64,000 nucleotides of DNA from positions 1 to 64,000 of the forward strand of contig CATLBH010000002.1 in the NCBI GenBank assembly GCA_949878745.1, given 5' to 3'. The stretch is from an uncultured Ruminiclostridium sp. (lineage in GTDB: Bacteria; Bacillota; Clostridia; Oscillospirales; Ruminococcaceae). Positions 33,934 through 43,272 of this stretch are shown in pieces; position 1 is the stretch's first letter, and the number at the start of each line of letters is the position of its first letter. A program made the translations under genes and the position numbers. The notes below the pieces were generated by a model that made no database searches, was not told the DNA's origin, and saw only the letters and a program-made list of their open reading frames with translations.

Positions 33934-35139
33934 TTAAACCTGAATTTTTGTGACATTTCCGTTTTTATCCACGCAGTCTATAAACTTAATTCCCTTTTTT
34001 CGGGCAAATTCCTTAGTTTCCTCCAGAGTTTCATTTAAGGAGTTTTCCGCCCTTACCCCGTCGGCGGCGGCAAGGCTGCGGCAATGGAGAAATCCCTTCT
34101 GCAAGGCGTCGCTTTCCGCGTATACCAGAATATCCGGGGGCGTGGTCAATTCGGCGCGGTTGTTTTTAAGCAGCGCTTTTGCCACCGCGTTAATATTTAC
34201 GGCAAAGCCCGTGGCGGGACAGGGGAAGCCGAAATCGCCCGCCAGAGCGTCGTAGCGGCCACCAGACAAAACGGGCATTCCGTAGCCCATAATATACCCT
34301 CGGAAAAGAAGCCCGGTGTAGTAGTTGGCCTTGTTTACAAGGCTGAAATCCATGGTCACCTTATCCTTTAAGCCTAAGGCGCAAAGATACTCGTAGGCTT
34401 CCTTTATATCCTCAAGGGCAGATATCAGCTTTTCGTCCTTAAAGATATTTTCCGCCTTTTCAAATACCTCGGCGCCGCCAAATAGCTTGGGCAGCTCGTA
34501 TAGGATATCGGCGCGCTCCGAGGGACGGTATTTTTCCAAGGCGTTTTTTAATTCGGGCATATTTTTATTTTCCACATATTCCCTTATTTGCTCTTTTTCT
34601 TCCTCATCATCGGTAAGGCCGGAAATAAGTATTTTAAAAAACGCGCCGTCGCCTATTTCAATGCGAAAATCCTCGGTTTCAAAGGTCTTTATCGCCTCGG
34701 CGGCGAGATTCAACACTTCCATATCCGCTTTTTTTACGCTACCGCCGATTATTTCTATCCCGCTCTGGGTTATTTCATCGTCACGGCCGCTGTTCTTAGG
34801 GTTTATCCTGAAAATATTCTGGCTGTAAAAAAGCTTTAGGGGACGTGCTTCGTCTTTTAGCCTTGTGGCGGCCAGCCGTGCTATGGGCATTGTGGAATCG
34901 GGACGGATAACCATAAGTCTTCCTTTTCCGTCGGAAAGCTTATACATTGTCTCCTGGGCAAAATAACGGGATTTCAGCATAAAAACATCGTAAAACTCGA
35001 TTCCGGGAGTTATCACCTCGGAATAACCGTAATTCTCAAACAGACGCCTTAGCTTATCCTCGGCGGCGCGTCGGGCTACGCTTTCGTCAAAAAGCAGATC
35101 TCTTGTGCCCTCCGGGGTTATCAGGTCGTATTTTCTCAT
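33934..35139 (-). CDS. hisZ: ATP phosphoribosyltransferase regulatory subunit
   Basis: HisZ is a catalytically dead paralogue of histidyl-tRNA synthetase that activates short HisG and senses histidine. The protein starts MRKYDLITPEGTRDLLF and retains RPDSTMPIARLAATRL from the class II synthetase core, but lacks the C-terminal anticodon domain. ATG 35139 has AGAGG upstream; the longer reading starting MVLYYY is unlikely. It is the first gene of the his operon behind the promoter at 35172-35200. Confidence 0.95.
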   Translation of the reverse strand: MRKYDLITPEGTRDLLFDESVARRAAEDKLRRLFENYGYSEVITPGIEFYDVFMLKSRYFAQETMYKLSDGKGRLMVIRPDSTMPIARLAATRLKDEARPLKLFYSQNIFRINPKNSGRDDEITQSGIEIIGGSVKKADMEVLNLAAEAIKTFETEDFRIEIGDGAFFKILISGLTDDEEEKEQIREYVENKNMPELKNALEKYRPSERADILYELPKLFGGAEVFEKAENIFKDEKLISALEDIKEAYEYLCALGLKDKVTMDFSLVNKANYYTGLLFRGYIMGYGMPVLSGGRYDALAGDFGFPCPATGFAVNINAVAKALLKNNRAELTTPPDILVYAESDALQKGFLHCRSLAAADGVRAENSLNETLEETKEFARKKGIKFIDCVDKNGNVTKIQV

Positions 35140-35171
35140 AGGTATTTTTCCTCTTACTTTAGTGTAGTAAT

Positions 35172-35200
35172 ATAATACCACATCATTTCAAAAAAATCAA
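35172..35200 (-). promoter_or_regulatory. Promoter of the hisZGDC operon
   Basis: TTGATT and TATTAT are separated by 17 nt on the minus strand. The leader to hisZ is only about 25 nt, so there is no room for a T-box or attenuator; control of this operon must act elsewhere. Confidence 0.75.
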
Positions 35201-35269
35201 GCAGCCAATTAAAGCTTTGTCGATGCTCCCAAAAATTTTTAACATTAGGGAGAAAATCAGTAGGAAAAA

Positions 35270-38200
35270 TCAAAAGAAGGTCATCTGAGCCGATTTATCC
35301 AGCCCATCAAACACATTCATATCCTCTAATTTCTGCATAACGGTTTTGTTTATGCCACTCTCTATTTGTATGTCCTCAACGCTTACGAAATTATTTTTGG
35401 CGATAGTCTCCTTTAAGCTTCTTGCCGCATTTTCGCCGCAGCCGTCGATAGCAAGCAGGGGAAGTCTCAGGTCGCCGTTTTCTATAACGTATTTTGTGGC
35501 GTCGCTTTTAAGATAGTGAACGGGCAGAAAATGTATCCCTCTGTTCATCATCTCGTAAATCAAAAGATAGGCTTCGACCATGGACTGTTCCTTCGCGCTG
35601 GCGTCGGGGTTGGACTGTATCTGCTGTATGCGGCTTTTAACGGCGCTTTTTCCGCCCATTACGGTTTTTATCTCAATATTTTCGGTATGCTTGGTAAGAA
35701 TAGCGGCGTAAAACTCGGAGGGGCGGTTAACCTTAAACCAGCCTAATTTTACTGCTCCGGTAACGTAGGCGGCGGCGTGAGCCTTGGGGAACATATACTT
35801 TATTTTTTTGCAGCTTTCCACGTACCAGTCGGGCACGTTATTCTCCTTAAAGGCGTTGTATATGGTTTCGTCAAAAAGCTTTTTGGCGTTGCCCTTACGT
35901 GTTATTTCCATTATTTTAAAGGCAAGGCTCGGTTCTACGCCCTTATGAAGCAGATAAACCATTATATTGTCGCGGGTACCTATTACCTCGGAAATGGTAC
36001 AGGTGCCGTTGGCGATAAGATCCTTAGCGTTGCCCACATATACGTCGGTTCCGTGGGAAAGACCCGAAATCTGCAATAAGTCGGAAAAAAGCTTGGGCTG
36101 TGAATCCTTAAGCATCTGAATTGTAAAGTTGGTTCCGAATTCGGGAAGGCCGTAGGTGCCCAGTGGGAGCAAAACGGGGTCTTCTTCCTCGAATTTAAGC
36201 GCTTTTGTTGAGGTGAAAAGGCTTATAACCTCCTTGTCCGAAACGGGAACGTCGGCTATTTTTATTCCCGTACTGTCCTCAAGATGCTTATAAAGCGTGG
36301 GAACATCGTGTCCCAGCTCGTCAAGTTTTAGTATGGTATCGTGAAGGGCGTGGAAGTCAAAGTGAGTGGTTATTACTCCCTTGGTGGCATCGTCGGCAGG
36401 TCTTTGCACCGGTGAGAAATCGTATATTTCGTAAGCATCGGGAACAACTACCATTCCGCCGGGATGCTGAGAGGTGGTGCGCTTTACTCCCGTAAAGCCG
36501 AGGGAGAGACGGGTCATTTCGGCGTTGTTGTATACCGTTCCGCGCTCCGCCGCGTATTTTTTTACAAAGCCGAAAGCGGTTTTTTCCTGAATGGCGGAAA
36601 TGGTGCCCGCCTTGAAAACGTGATCTTTACCGAACAATTCTTCGGTATAGCGGTGGGACTGAGCCTGATATTCGCCGCTGAAGTTGAGGTCAATATCCGG
36701 CGCTTTATCCCCCTTGAAGCCCAAAAACGTTTCAAAGGGAATATCATGTCCGTCGCATTCCATGGGAGTACCGCACTCGGGACAGTTTTTGGGGGGTAAA
36801 TCGTAGCCCGACTGTACCGAACCGTCGGTTATGAATACGGTATGACGGCATTTTACGCACCTGTAATGAGGCGGCAAGGGGTTTACCTCGGAAATGCCCG
36901 ACATTGTGGCGACAAGTGAAGAGCCTACCGAGCCTCTTGATCCTACCGCATAGCCGCATTCGTTGGATTTATGCACCAGCTTCTGCGCGATCATATATAG
37001 CACCGAAAATCCGTATTTTATGATAGCGTCAAGCTCCTTTTTTAGACGGTTCTTTACAGTATCGGGGAGCTCGTCGCCGTAAAGCTCGCGGGCTCTGTTC
37101 CAGCAAAGATTCTGAAGCTCCTGTTCCGCGCCCTCGATAAAGGGCGTGTAGGTGCCTTTGGGTATCGGTCTTATATCCTCCACCATATCGGCGATTTTAT
37201 TGGTATTGGTCACTACCACCTCGAAGGCCTTTTCTTCTCCGAGATAAGCGAATTCCTCCAGCATTTCGTCGGTAGTACGCAGATACAAAGGCGCTTGCTG
37301 TCCCGCGTCGGCGTAGCCCTGTCCCGCCTGTAATATTTCTCTGAAAACAGCGTCGCTTTTATTCATAAAGTGGACGTCGCAGGTGGCCACAACAGGCTTA
37401 TTGAGCTTTTCCCCCAACTGTACTATTTTTCGGTTGTAATCTTTAAGCACCTCTTCGGAAGAAACCTTGTTGTCCCTGAGCAAAAAGCTGTTGTTTCCAA
37501 TAGGCTGTATCTCCAGAAAATCGTAGAAGGAAGCTGTCTCTTCTATAGCCTCATCGGATTTTCCGTTTAGGATAGCCTGATACAGCTCGCCCGCTTCACA
37601 TGCGCTTCCTATAATCAAGCCCTCGCGATGATTCTTTAGCTCGGACATGGGGATACGGGGTTTTTTCTGAAAATAATCCAGGTTGGAAAAAGAAATAAGC
37701 TTGTAGAGGTTTTTTAGCCCCGTATTGTTTTTGGCGATGATTATCTGATGATAGGTGGGCATTTTCTTAACGTCCACATTTCCTAAAACTATGTTAAGGT
37801 CGCCTAACTTTTCAATGGCTCTTCCCTTTTGGGACAGACCGATAAGCTTTATAAAAATATTAGCCAGCATTTTGGCGTCGTCGATGGCTCTGTGATGGTT
37901 GAAATCTCCCAGTCCGAATTCGGCGGCCATGGCGTCGAGAGTATGTTTTTTCTTGTTGGGTATTGCCGCACGGCAAAGCTTAAGACTGTCTATGGCGGGG
38001 TTTCGATAATTTATCTTGTTTCTTTCACAGGCTATGCGGATGAAAGAGGTGTCGAAGTCGGAATTATGAGCAATAAGGGGAGCATCGCCGCAAAATTCGA
38101 GAAATTTTCTCACCGCCTCCCCTTCGGAGGGAGCGTCCGCAACCATAGCGTCGGTTATTCCCGTAAGCTCGGTTATATTTTCGGGAATAGGGCGTTCGGG

Positions 38201-39694
38201 ATTCACAAAGGTTCCGAATTCCTCCGCTATTTCCATATTTATAAGCTTAACCGCCCCGATTTCGGTAATTCGGTCGGTTTCTCTTGAAAGTCCGGTGGTT
38301 TCTATGTCGAAAACTATTATCTCGTCGTTTACGGAACGGTTTGTACAGCCCTCCACCAATGAGTGTCCGTCGTTTACAAAATACGCTTCCATTCCGAACA
38401 GCACCTTGAATTTGGTATCGGGATTGCTTTTGCGTATATCGCTAAGAGCGTTCATGGCGTCGGGATAAGCCTGTACGTTTCCGTGGTCGGTTATGGCCAC
38501 GGCTTTATGTCCCCAGCTAAAAGCGCGCTTTACCAGAGCCCCTGCGGGAGTTATGGCGTCAAGGTCGGACATATTGGTGTGCATATGAAGCTCAACGCGC
38601 TTTACGGGTGCGTTGTCGGTTTTTTCCTTTTGCTTTACCCTCATTATCGACTTAGGGTCAACGTAAAGAGATTTCGTAAAATCGTCCAGTTTTATGTCGC
38701 CGTTAACCAGAAGCGCCGTTCCCTTTTTTACAAAGCCGTAGTCGCCAAGCTTGTCCGAAGGGGTGAATATCCTCAGAATCTGTGAATTGGTGTAATCCGT
38801 AAAGTAGGCGGTCAATATAACATATTCGCCGTTTTTTATTGTTTTTTCCTCTACGCTGAATACTTCGCCCCAAAGGGTTACGTTGTTGGCGGCTTCGAAA
38901 ATATCCTTCATTTGGGAGGGAGTGTCGTTTATCGCTTTTCCCGCCAGAAGCTCGGCTTCGGTACAAAGATACTCGCTCTCAAACATTAAAGGCATTTTTT
39001 CGGGCTCTGATAAAACATTTAGCCTGGCTCTGCGCTGCTGCCGTCCGCTGCCGTCGCCGCCCGAATTTCCGCCGCTTCCCTTTGAATATCCCCCACCGTA
39101 TCCGCCGCCTTTAACCGAGGCGGTAGGAGGAGCGGGTTCGGCGGGCATAAAGGCTTCGGGCGGAGGAGGGGGAAGTCCGGCCTCGTCAAGGCGTAGCTTT
39201 TCTTCCCTGTTTTCTATATCCACCGTCTTTATACCGTCAAAAATTATATTTATATCCACATCAAAGTAGCCTTTGGCGTATTTTTCTATTTCCCTGTCAA
39301 TATGCCCGTCGGATAAAATATCGGCTCCGCCGTTTTTGAGGGTTATTTCGTATGTACCGTCCCCTTCAGAAATTTCGGCGTTTTTCAGGTAACCGTTGAT
39401 CTTTCCCGTAAGGGAGGGCTTCGCGTGTAAAAGATCGATAATGTGATATATCCTGTCCGAGGAAAACAAAACGGAGGGATATTTCGGAAAAATTTCCGCT
39501 GATTTTATTCCTAGATTCTCCTTGATTTTATCTGCGGCGGACAGTATCAGAGAAGATTCCGGCACATCTTCCATGGAAAGCTGAAGTAAAAGCCCGCTGC
39601 TTACGCTGTTGTAAATAATGGACAATACCTCGCCGCCGCCCGTAATCTCGTCAAATCCGATATTGACGAACAGATCCTTTAATTTTTTTGACAT
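35270..39694 (-). CDS. polC: DNA polymerase III PolC type
   Basis: The 1474-aa protein is the main replicative polymerase of low-GC Gram-positives. An N-terminal region and OB fold come first, then the PHP domain (VELHMHTNMSDLDAI), split by a DEDDh proofreading exonuclease (IIVFDIETTGLSRETDRI). The polymerase palm has PDIDLNFSGEYQ. Zinc-type cysteines lie in YRCVKCRHTVF and CPECGTPMECDG. A glycine/serine-rich stretch at about residues 195-222 (GGGYGGGYSKGSGG and on) separates the N-terminal domain from the OB fold and is longer than I expect. It follows ispG by 15 nt. Confidence 0.97.
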   Translation of the reverse strand: MSKKLKDLFVNIGFDEITGGGEVLSIIYNSVSSGLLLQLSMEDVPESSLILSAADKIKENLGIKSAEIFPKYPSVLFSSDRIYHIIDLLHAKPSLTGKINGYLKNAEISEGDGTYEITLKNGGADILSDGHIDREIEKYAKGYFDVDINIIFDGIKTVDIENREEKLRLDEAGLPPPPPEAFMPAEPAPPTASVKGGGYGGGYSKGSGGNSGGDGSGRQQRRARLNVLSEPEKMPLMFESEYLCTEAELLAGKAINDTPSQMKDIFEAANNVTLWGEVFSVEEKTIKNGEYVILTAYFTDYTNSQILRIFTPSDKLGDYGFVKKGTALLVNGDIKLDDFTKSLYVDPKSIMRVKQKEKTDNAPVKRVELHMHTNMSDLDAITPAGALVKRAFSWGHKAVAITDHGNVQAYPDAMNALSDIRKSNPDTKFKVLFGMEAYFVNDGHSLVEGCTNRSVNDEIIVFDIETTGLSRETDRITEIGAVKLINMEIAEEFGTFVNPERPIPENITELTGITDAMVADAPSEGEAVRKFLEFCGDAPLIAHNSDFDTSFIRIACERNKINYRNPAIDSLKLCRAAIPNKKKHTLDAMAAEFGLGDFNHHRAIDDAKMLANIFIKLIGLSQKGRAIEKLGDLNIVLGNVDVKKMPTYHQIIIAKNNTGLKNLYKLISFSNLDYFQKKPRIPMSELKNHREGLIIGSACEAGELYQAILNGKSDEAIEETASFYDFLEIQPIGNNSFLLRDNKVSSEEVLKDYNRKIVQLGEKLNKPVVATCDVHFMNKSDAVFREILQAGQGYADAGQQAPLYLRTTDEMLEEFAYLGEEKAFEVVVTNTNKIADMVEDIRPIPKGTYTPFIEGAEQELQNLCWNRARELYGDELPDTVKNRLKKELDAIIKYGFSVLYMIAQKLVHKSNECGYAVGSRGSVGSSLVATMSGISEVNPLPPHYRCVKCRHTVFITDGSVQSGYDLPPKNCPECGTPMECDGHDIPFETFLGFKGDKAPDIDLNFSGEYQAQSHRYTEELFGKDHVFKAGTISAIQEKTAFGFVKKYAAERGTVYNNAEMTRLSLGFTGVKRTTSQHPGGMVVVPDAYEIYDFSPVQRPADDATKGVITTHFDFHALHDTILKLDELGHDVPTLYKHLEDSTGIKIADVPVSDKEVISLFTSTKALKFEEEDPVLLPLGTYGLPEFGTNFTIQMLKDSQPKLFSDLLQISGLSHGTDVYVGNAKDLIANGTCTISEVIGTRDNIMVYLLHKGVEPSLAFKIMEITRKGNAKKLFDETIYNAFKENNVPDWYVESCKKIKYMFPKAHAAAYVTGAVKLGWFKVNRPSEFYAAILTKHTENIEIKTVMGGKSAVKSRIQQIQSNPDASAKEQSMVEAYLLIYEMMNRGIHFLPVHYLKSDATKYVIENGDLRLPLLAIDGCGENAARSLKETIAKNNFVSVEDIQIESGINKTVMQKLEDMNVFDGLDKSAQMTFF

Positions 39695-39709
39695 TCCTTT
39701 TCCTTTCGG

Positions 39710-40744
39710 CTACATCTTTTTTATTTCGTCCATCAGCGCGGTCAAAAGCTTGTCCTCGGGAAGCTTGCATATTATTTCGCCTTTTTTAAAGATAAGTCCT
39801 TCGCCTTTTCCTCCCGCTATTCCTATGTCCGCTTCCCTTGCTTCTCCCGGACCGTTGACCGCGCAGCCCATAACCGCTATTTTTATATTTTTGTTTATAT
39901 CGGCCGTCAGCTCTTCCACCTTGTGCGCCAAGGCTATAAGGTCGATCTGAGTTCTGCCGCAGGTAGGACAGGACACTATCTCCACGGTATTTCCGCTTTT
40001 TCCCACGGCGGTCAGGATATCCTTAGCCGCCTTTATTTCAAGAAGGGGGTTTTCGGTAAGGGACACTCTTACGGTATCGCCTATACCATCACAAAGCAAG
40101 GAGCCTATGCCGACGGCGGACTTTATTACGCCCATTCTTTCGGTGCCCGCTTCGGTCACTCCCAAATGAAGAGGATAATCGCATATTTTGTCCAGCTTTC
40201 GGTATGCTTCGATCATAACTGGAACGGACGAGGCCTTGATGGAAATCACGATATCCCGAAAATCGCAGGATTCCAGTATTTTAACGTGTTTCATGGCGCT
40301 TTCCACAAGCGCGTCGGCGCGGGGACCGCCGTATTTTTTCAGGAGCTCTTTTTCCACGGAGCCGGAATTTACCCCGATTCTTATAGGAACGCCTCTCGAA
40401 CCGCAGGCTTCCGTCACAGCTCTCACCTTTTCCTCCGAGCCGATGTTTCCGGGATTTATCCTGAGCTTGTCTACTCCCGCCTTGACGCATTCCAGCGCGA
40501 TTTTATAATCAAAATGGATATCCGCCACAAGGGGTATTGAAATTTTGCTTTTTATGGCGGGTATAAGCTTTACCGCTTCCGACGTCGGAACCGATACTCT
40601 CACTATCTCACAGCCCGCCCGCTCCAACTCCAGAGCTTGTTTTACATTGCCCTCAATATCCTCGTAAGGCACGTTCAGCATTGACTGTATATATATTTTT
40701 CCGTCGCCTAAGGTAAGATTTCCCACTTTAACTTTTCTTCTCAT
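39710..40744 (-). CDS. ispG: 4-hydroxy-3-methylbut-2-enyl diphosphate synthase
   Basis: IspG (GcpE) reduces MEcPP to HMBPP late in the MEP isoprenoid pathway with a 4Fe-4S cluster. Cluster cysteines are in SCPTCGRTQIDL and VMGCAVNGPGEA. The barrel begins KVGNLTLGDGKIYIQSMLN. ATG 40744 follows AAAGGGC; the reading from 40804 would add 20 residues through the intergenic region and is rejected. It lies 65 nt after rseP and in the same cluster as dxr. Confidence 0.95.
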   Translation of the reverse strand: MRRKVKVGNLTLGDGKIYIQSMLNVPYEDIEGNVKQALELERAGCEIVRVSVPTSEAVKLIPAIKSKISIPLVADIHFDYKIALECVKAGVDKLRINPGNIGSEEKVRAVTEACGSRGVPIRIGVNSGSVEKELLKKYGGPRADALVESAMKHVKILESCDFRDIVISIKASSVPVMIEAYRKLDKICDYPLHLGVTEAGTERMGVIKSAVGIGSLLCDGIGDTVRVSLTENPLLEIKAAKDILTAVGKSGNTVEIVSCPTCGRTQIDLIALAHKVEELTADINKNIKIAVMGCAVNGPGEAREADIGIAGGKGEGLIFKKGEIICKLPEDKLLTALMDEIKKM

Positions 40745-40808
40745 TTTAAACGCCCTTTCAAAACAACATACCCGACCGCCAAACGCACAAGACAGTGCCC
40801 CCAAAAAA

Positions 40809-41882
40809 TTAACCGCCGGTAATCAGTCTCACTATATCGTTAAAGGTAACCACAAGCATCAGCACCATCAGCGCCGCAAAGCCTATAAAATGCACCATTC
40901 CCTCATGCTCGGGTTTCATCGGCTTTCGTCTTATCAGCTCGACTAACAGGAATATTATTCTGCTTCCGTCCAAGGCGGGAATGGGCAGCAGGTTGAAAAC
41001 GCCGAGATTTATGGTGATCAGGGCGACCATAGACAAAAGGTTCACAATATTTTCCTTTATATTCGCCCCTGCGGTGGCGGTCTGAGAGATAACCGAAACG
41101 GTTCCCACGGGGCCTGAAAGCTCGTTGAGGCCGTAAGTGCCTTTCAATAGGTCGATAAGGGATACCCAGACCAGCCTTCCGTAGGTAGCCGCTTCTTTGA
41201 AACTGTAAACGAAAATATTTCCGATATTAACGCGGTAGGCGCTGACGTAAAAGTCAAAGATAACGCTTGAGGCTCCGTCCTCGCCGCGGTTCAGAGCGAA
41301 TTTCACGTTATTCAGGGAAATGGTCTCTCCTCCCCTTTTCACCTTAAAGTCATAAGTCATATATTCCTGCTGAGGGTCGGCTTTCATCGCGCTGTTTTGA
41401 AGCGCGTAGGATATATCCATATAGCTCCATATTGTGTGACCGTTAATTTCAAGTATTTCGTCGCCGACTTGTAAATATTGATTGGAAACGGGAGTTTCAC
41501 CTCTGAAGCTGTCTATTCTTGAGCTTACCACTTTTCCGCTTACCAGTATTACTATCGCGCATACTATTACGCCCAAAACAAGGTTCATAACGGGACCTGC
41601 CGCCAAAACGACAATGCGCTGCCATACGGGTCTGTTTCTGAAGCTTCTGGGGTCGTCGCTTTCTTCGTCCTCTCCCAACTGTACCGAGCCGCCTATGGGG
41701 AGAAGCTTAACGGTATAGAGAGTCTCCTTGCCCTGCTTTTTGAATATACGGGGACCCATTCCCAGAGAAAACTCGCTGACCTTCATTCCGCAGGCCTTTG
41801 CCGCGAAGAAATGTCCCATCTCGTGAATGATAATGATAGCGCAAAACGCGAGAATTGCCAATAAAATCATTACAAAACTCAT
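40809..41882 (-). CDS. rseP: Site-2 membrane metalloprotease RseP/RasP
   Basis: This zinc protease cleaves transmembrane segments, for example of anti-sigma factors and signal-peptide remnants. The zinc motif IIIHEMGHFFAAKACGM lies in the first membrane segment, and NLLPIPALDGSRIIF forms the second metal site. A PDZ domain occupies the middle (LQVGDEILEINGHTIW). The 357-aa length and the dxr-rseP-ispG order are typical. Confidence 0.95.
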   Translation of the reverse strand: MSFVMILLAILAFCAIIIIHEMGHFFAAKACGMKVSEFSLGMGPRIFKKQGKETLYTVKLLPIGGSVQLGEDEESDDPRSFRNRPVWQRIVVLAAGPVMNLVLGVIVCAIVILVSGKVVSSRIDSFRGETPVSNQYLQVGDEILEINGHTIWSYMDISYALQNSAMKADPQQEYMTYDFKVKRGGETISLNNVKFALNRGEDGASSVIFDFYVSAYRVNIGNIFVYSFKEAATYGRLVWVSLIDLLKGTYGLNELSGPVGTVSVISQTATAGANIKENIVNLLSMVALITINLGVFNLLPIPALDGSRIIFLLVELIRRKPMKPEHEGMVHFIGFAALMVLMLVVTFNDIVRLITGG

Positions 41883-41941
41883 AAAGCTTCCTTTCGTGCA
41901 GTAAAATTGTTAAAACGCGGATTAATAAAGATTATATTTTC

Positions 41942-43066
41942 TTACTTCAATATCTCTTCGGTTTCCCTTTCCGTTTCCGTAATTATATCGAGGGAAATTT
42001 TTTCGGAAAAGCCGACGTTTTCCATCGCCCAGGATATTTTTTCGGGGATTTCGCAGAAGCTCAGCTTATCCCTCAGGAACATACCCACCGCGATCTCGTT
42101 GGCTTTATTCATTATGCAGGGCATATTTCCTCCCTTTTTCAGCGCCGATCGCGCCAGTCCCATACAGGGGAAAGCCTTTTCGTCGGGCTTTTCAAAGGTC
42201 ATCGTAACGCCGAAAAGAGAAAGAGGCTTGGCGCAGGAGGGACAGCGGTTCGGATAAGTTAAGGCAAGCTGTATGGGGATACGCATATCGGGAGTACCCA
42301 TCTGGCCTATAACCGATCCGTCCTCAAACTCAACCGCCGAATGGAGTATGCTTTGAGGGTGAACCACTATTTCAACCTGTTCGGGAAGAACGTCAAACAA
42401 CCATACCGCTTCTATCAGCTCAAGACCCTTATTCATCATTGTGGCGCTGTCCACGGTTATTTTGGCTCCCATATTCCAATTGGGGTGTTTTAACGCCTGT
42501 GCTTTGTCAACCGTTTTGAGCATTTCCGAGGTGTATCCGCGAAACGGCCCTCCGGAAGCGGTAAGTATAAGTTTTTTCGGTTTATTATTCCCTCGTCCCG
42601 TTAAACACTGAAATATCGCCGAATGTTCGCTATCGATCGGAAACAGACAAGTTCCCTTTTCTTTTACAATGGAGGTTATTATCTCCCCTCCCACCACCAG
42701 GCTTTCCTTGTTGGCAAGGGCGAGCTTGTTTCCGGCACTTACGGCGGATAAAGCGGGAGCAAAACCCGCAGTTCCCACAATGGCGTTTACAACTGTATCG
42801 CACGGCAGCGCCGCAAGAGCGCAAAGACACTCTTTACCGCACATAAGCTCGATGCCTTTTCCGCTTAAACCTGATTTTAAATCACGGTATTTGCTTTCGT
42901 CGGCTATACATACATATTTCGGCGAAAATTCCTCTGCCTGTCTGATCAGCAGCTCCGCGTTGCTCCCGGCGGACAAAGCCGTCACCTTTATATTATGCAG
43001 CTTTGCCACATCCAATGCCTGAGTTCCTATGGAACCCGTGGAGCCCAACAAAACCATATCCTTCAT
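41942..43066 (-). CDS. dxr: 1-deoxy-D-xylulose 5-phosphate reductoisomerase
   Basis: Dxr commits carbon to the MEP pathway. The NADPH motif LLGSTGSIGTQALDVA starts the protein. LANKESLVVGGEII and PIDSEHSAIFQCL hold active-site residues, and ITVDSATMMNKGLELIEA follows. ATG 43066 is preceded by AGAGGTGAG, which lies inside the terminal arm of the palindromic element at 43068-43228. Translation initiation of this essential gene therefore uses sequence from a repeat. Confidence 0.96.
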   Translation of the reverse strand: MKDMVLLGSTGSIGTQALDVAKLHNIKVTALSAGSNAELLIRQAEEFSPKYVCIADESKYRDLKSGLSGKGIELMCGKECLCALAALPCDTVVNAIVGTAGFAPALSAVSAGNKLALANKESLVVGGEIITSIVKEKGTCLFPIDSEHSAIFQCLTGRGNNKPKKLILTASGGPFRGYTSEMLKTVDKAQALKHPNWNMGAKITVDSATMMNKGLELIEAVWLFDVLPEQVEIVVHPQSILHSAVEFEDGSVIGQMGTPDMRIPIQLALTYPNRCPSCAKPLSLFGVTMTFEKPDEKAFPCMGLARSALKKGGNMPCIMNKANEIAVGMFLRDKLSFCEIPEKISWAMENVGFSEKISLDIITETERETEEILK

Positions 43067-43067
43067 A

Positions 43068-43228
43068 TATACTCACCTCTATTGCAGATGCCGCATATCC
43101 TGTCGGCATAAATTCCGCGTGTTCTCGTTGCCTTCCTTGACTTGCGACAGCAAGTCTGCGTCCTCCGCCTCGACACGCAAAATTTCTGCTCGACATCATA
43201 TACATCATTTGCAATAGAGGCGAGTATA
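43068..43228. mobile_element. MITE-like 160-bp palindromic element upstream of dxr
   Basis: The left arm TATACTCACCTCTATTGCA pairs with the right arm TGCAATAGAGGCGAGTATA. Pairing continues inward to the core ACTTGCGACAGCAAG (43140-43154). The core and the inner block CTGCTCGA with its A/T-rich neighbour are shared with the element at 7783-7948, but the outer 20 bp are different. It ends in TATA on both sides and sits 1 nt from the dxr start codon. It has no coding potential. Confidence 0.7.
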
Positions 43229-43272
43229 AATCAACATCGTGCACCGAAAACTTTCCTCCGATAAAATCAGCA

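Noticed and set aside
35140-35269. Possible T-box upstream of hisZ
   Set aside because: The promoter lies only about 30 nt from the start codon and no T-box sequence (such as AGGGTGGNACCGCG) is present.
39710-40804. Long N-terminal extension of IspG starting at 40804
   Set aside because: The extra 20 residues are unlike the family, have no ribosome site and run over the intergenic motif; ATG 40744 is well supported.
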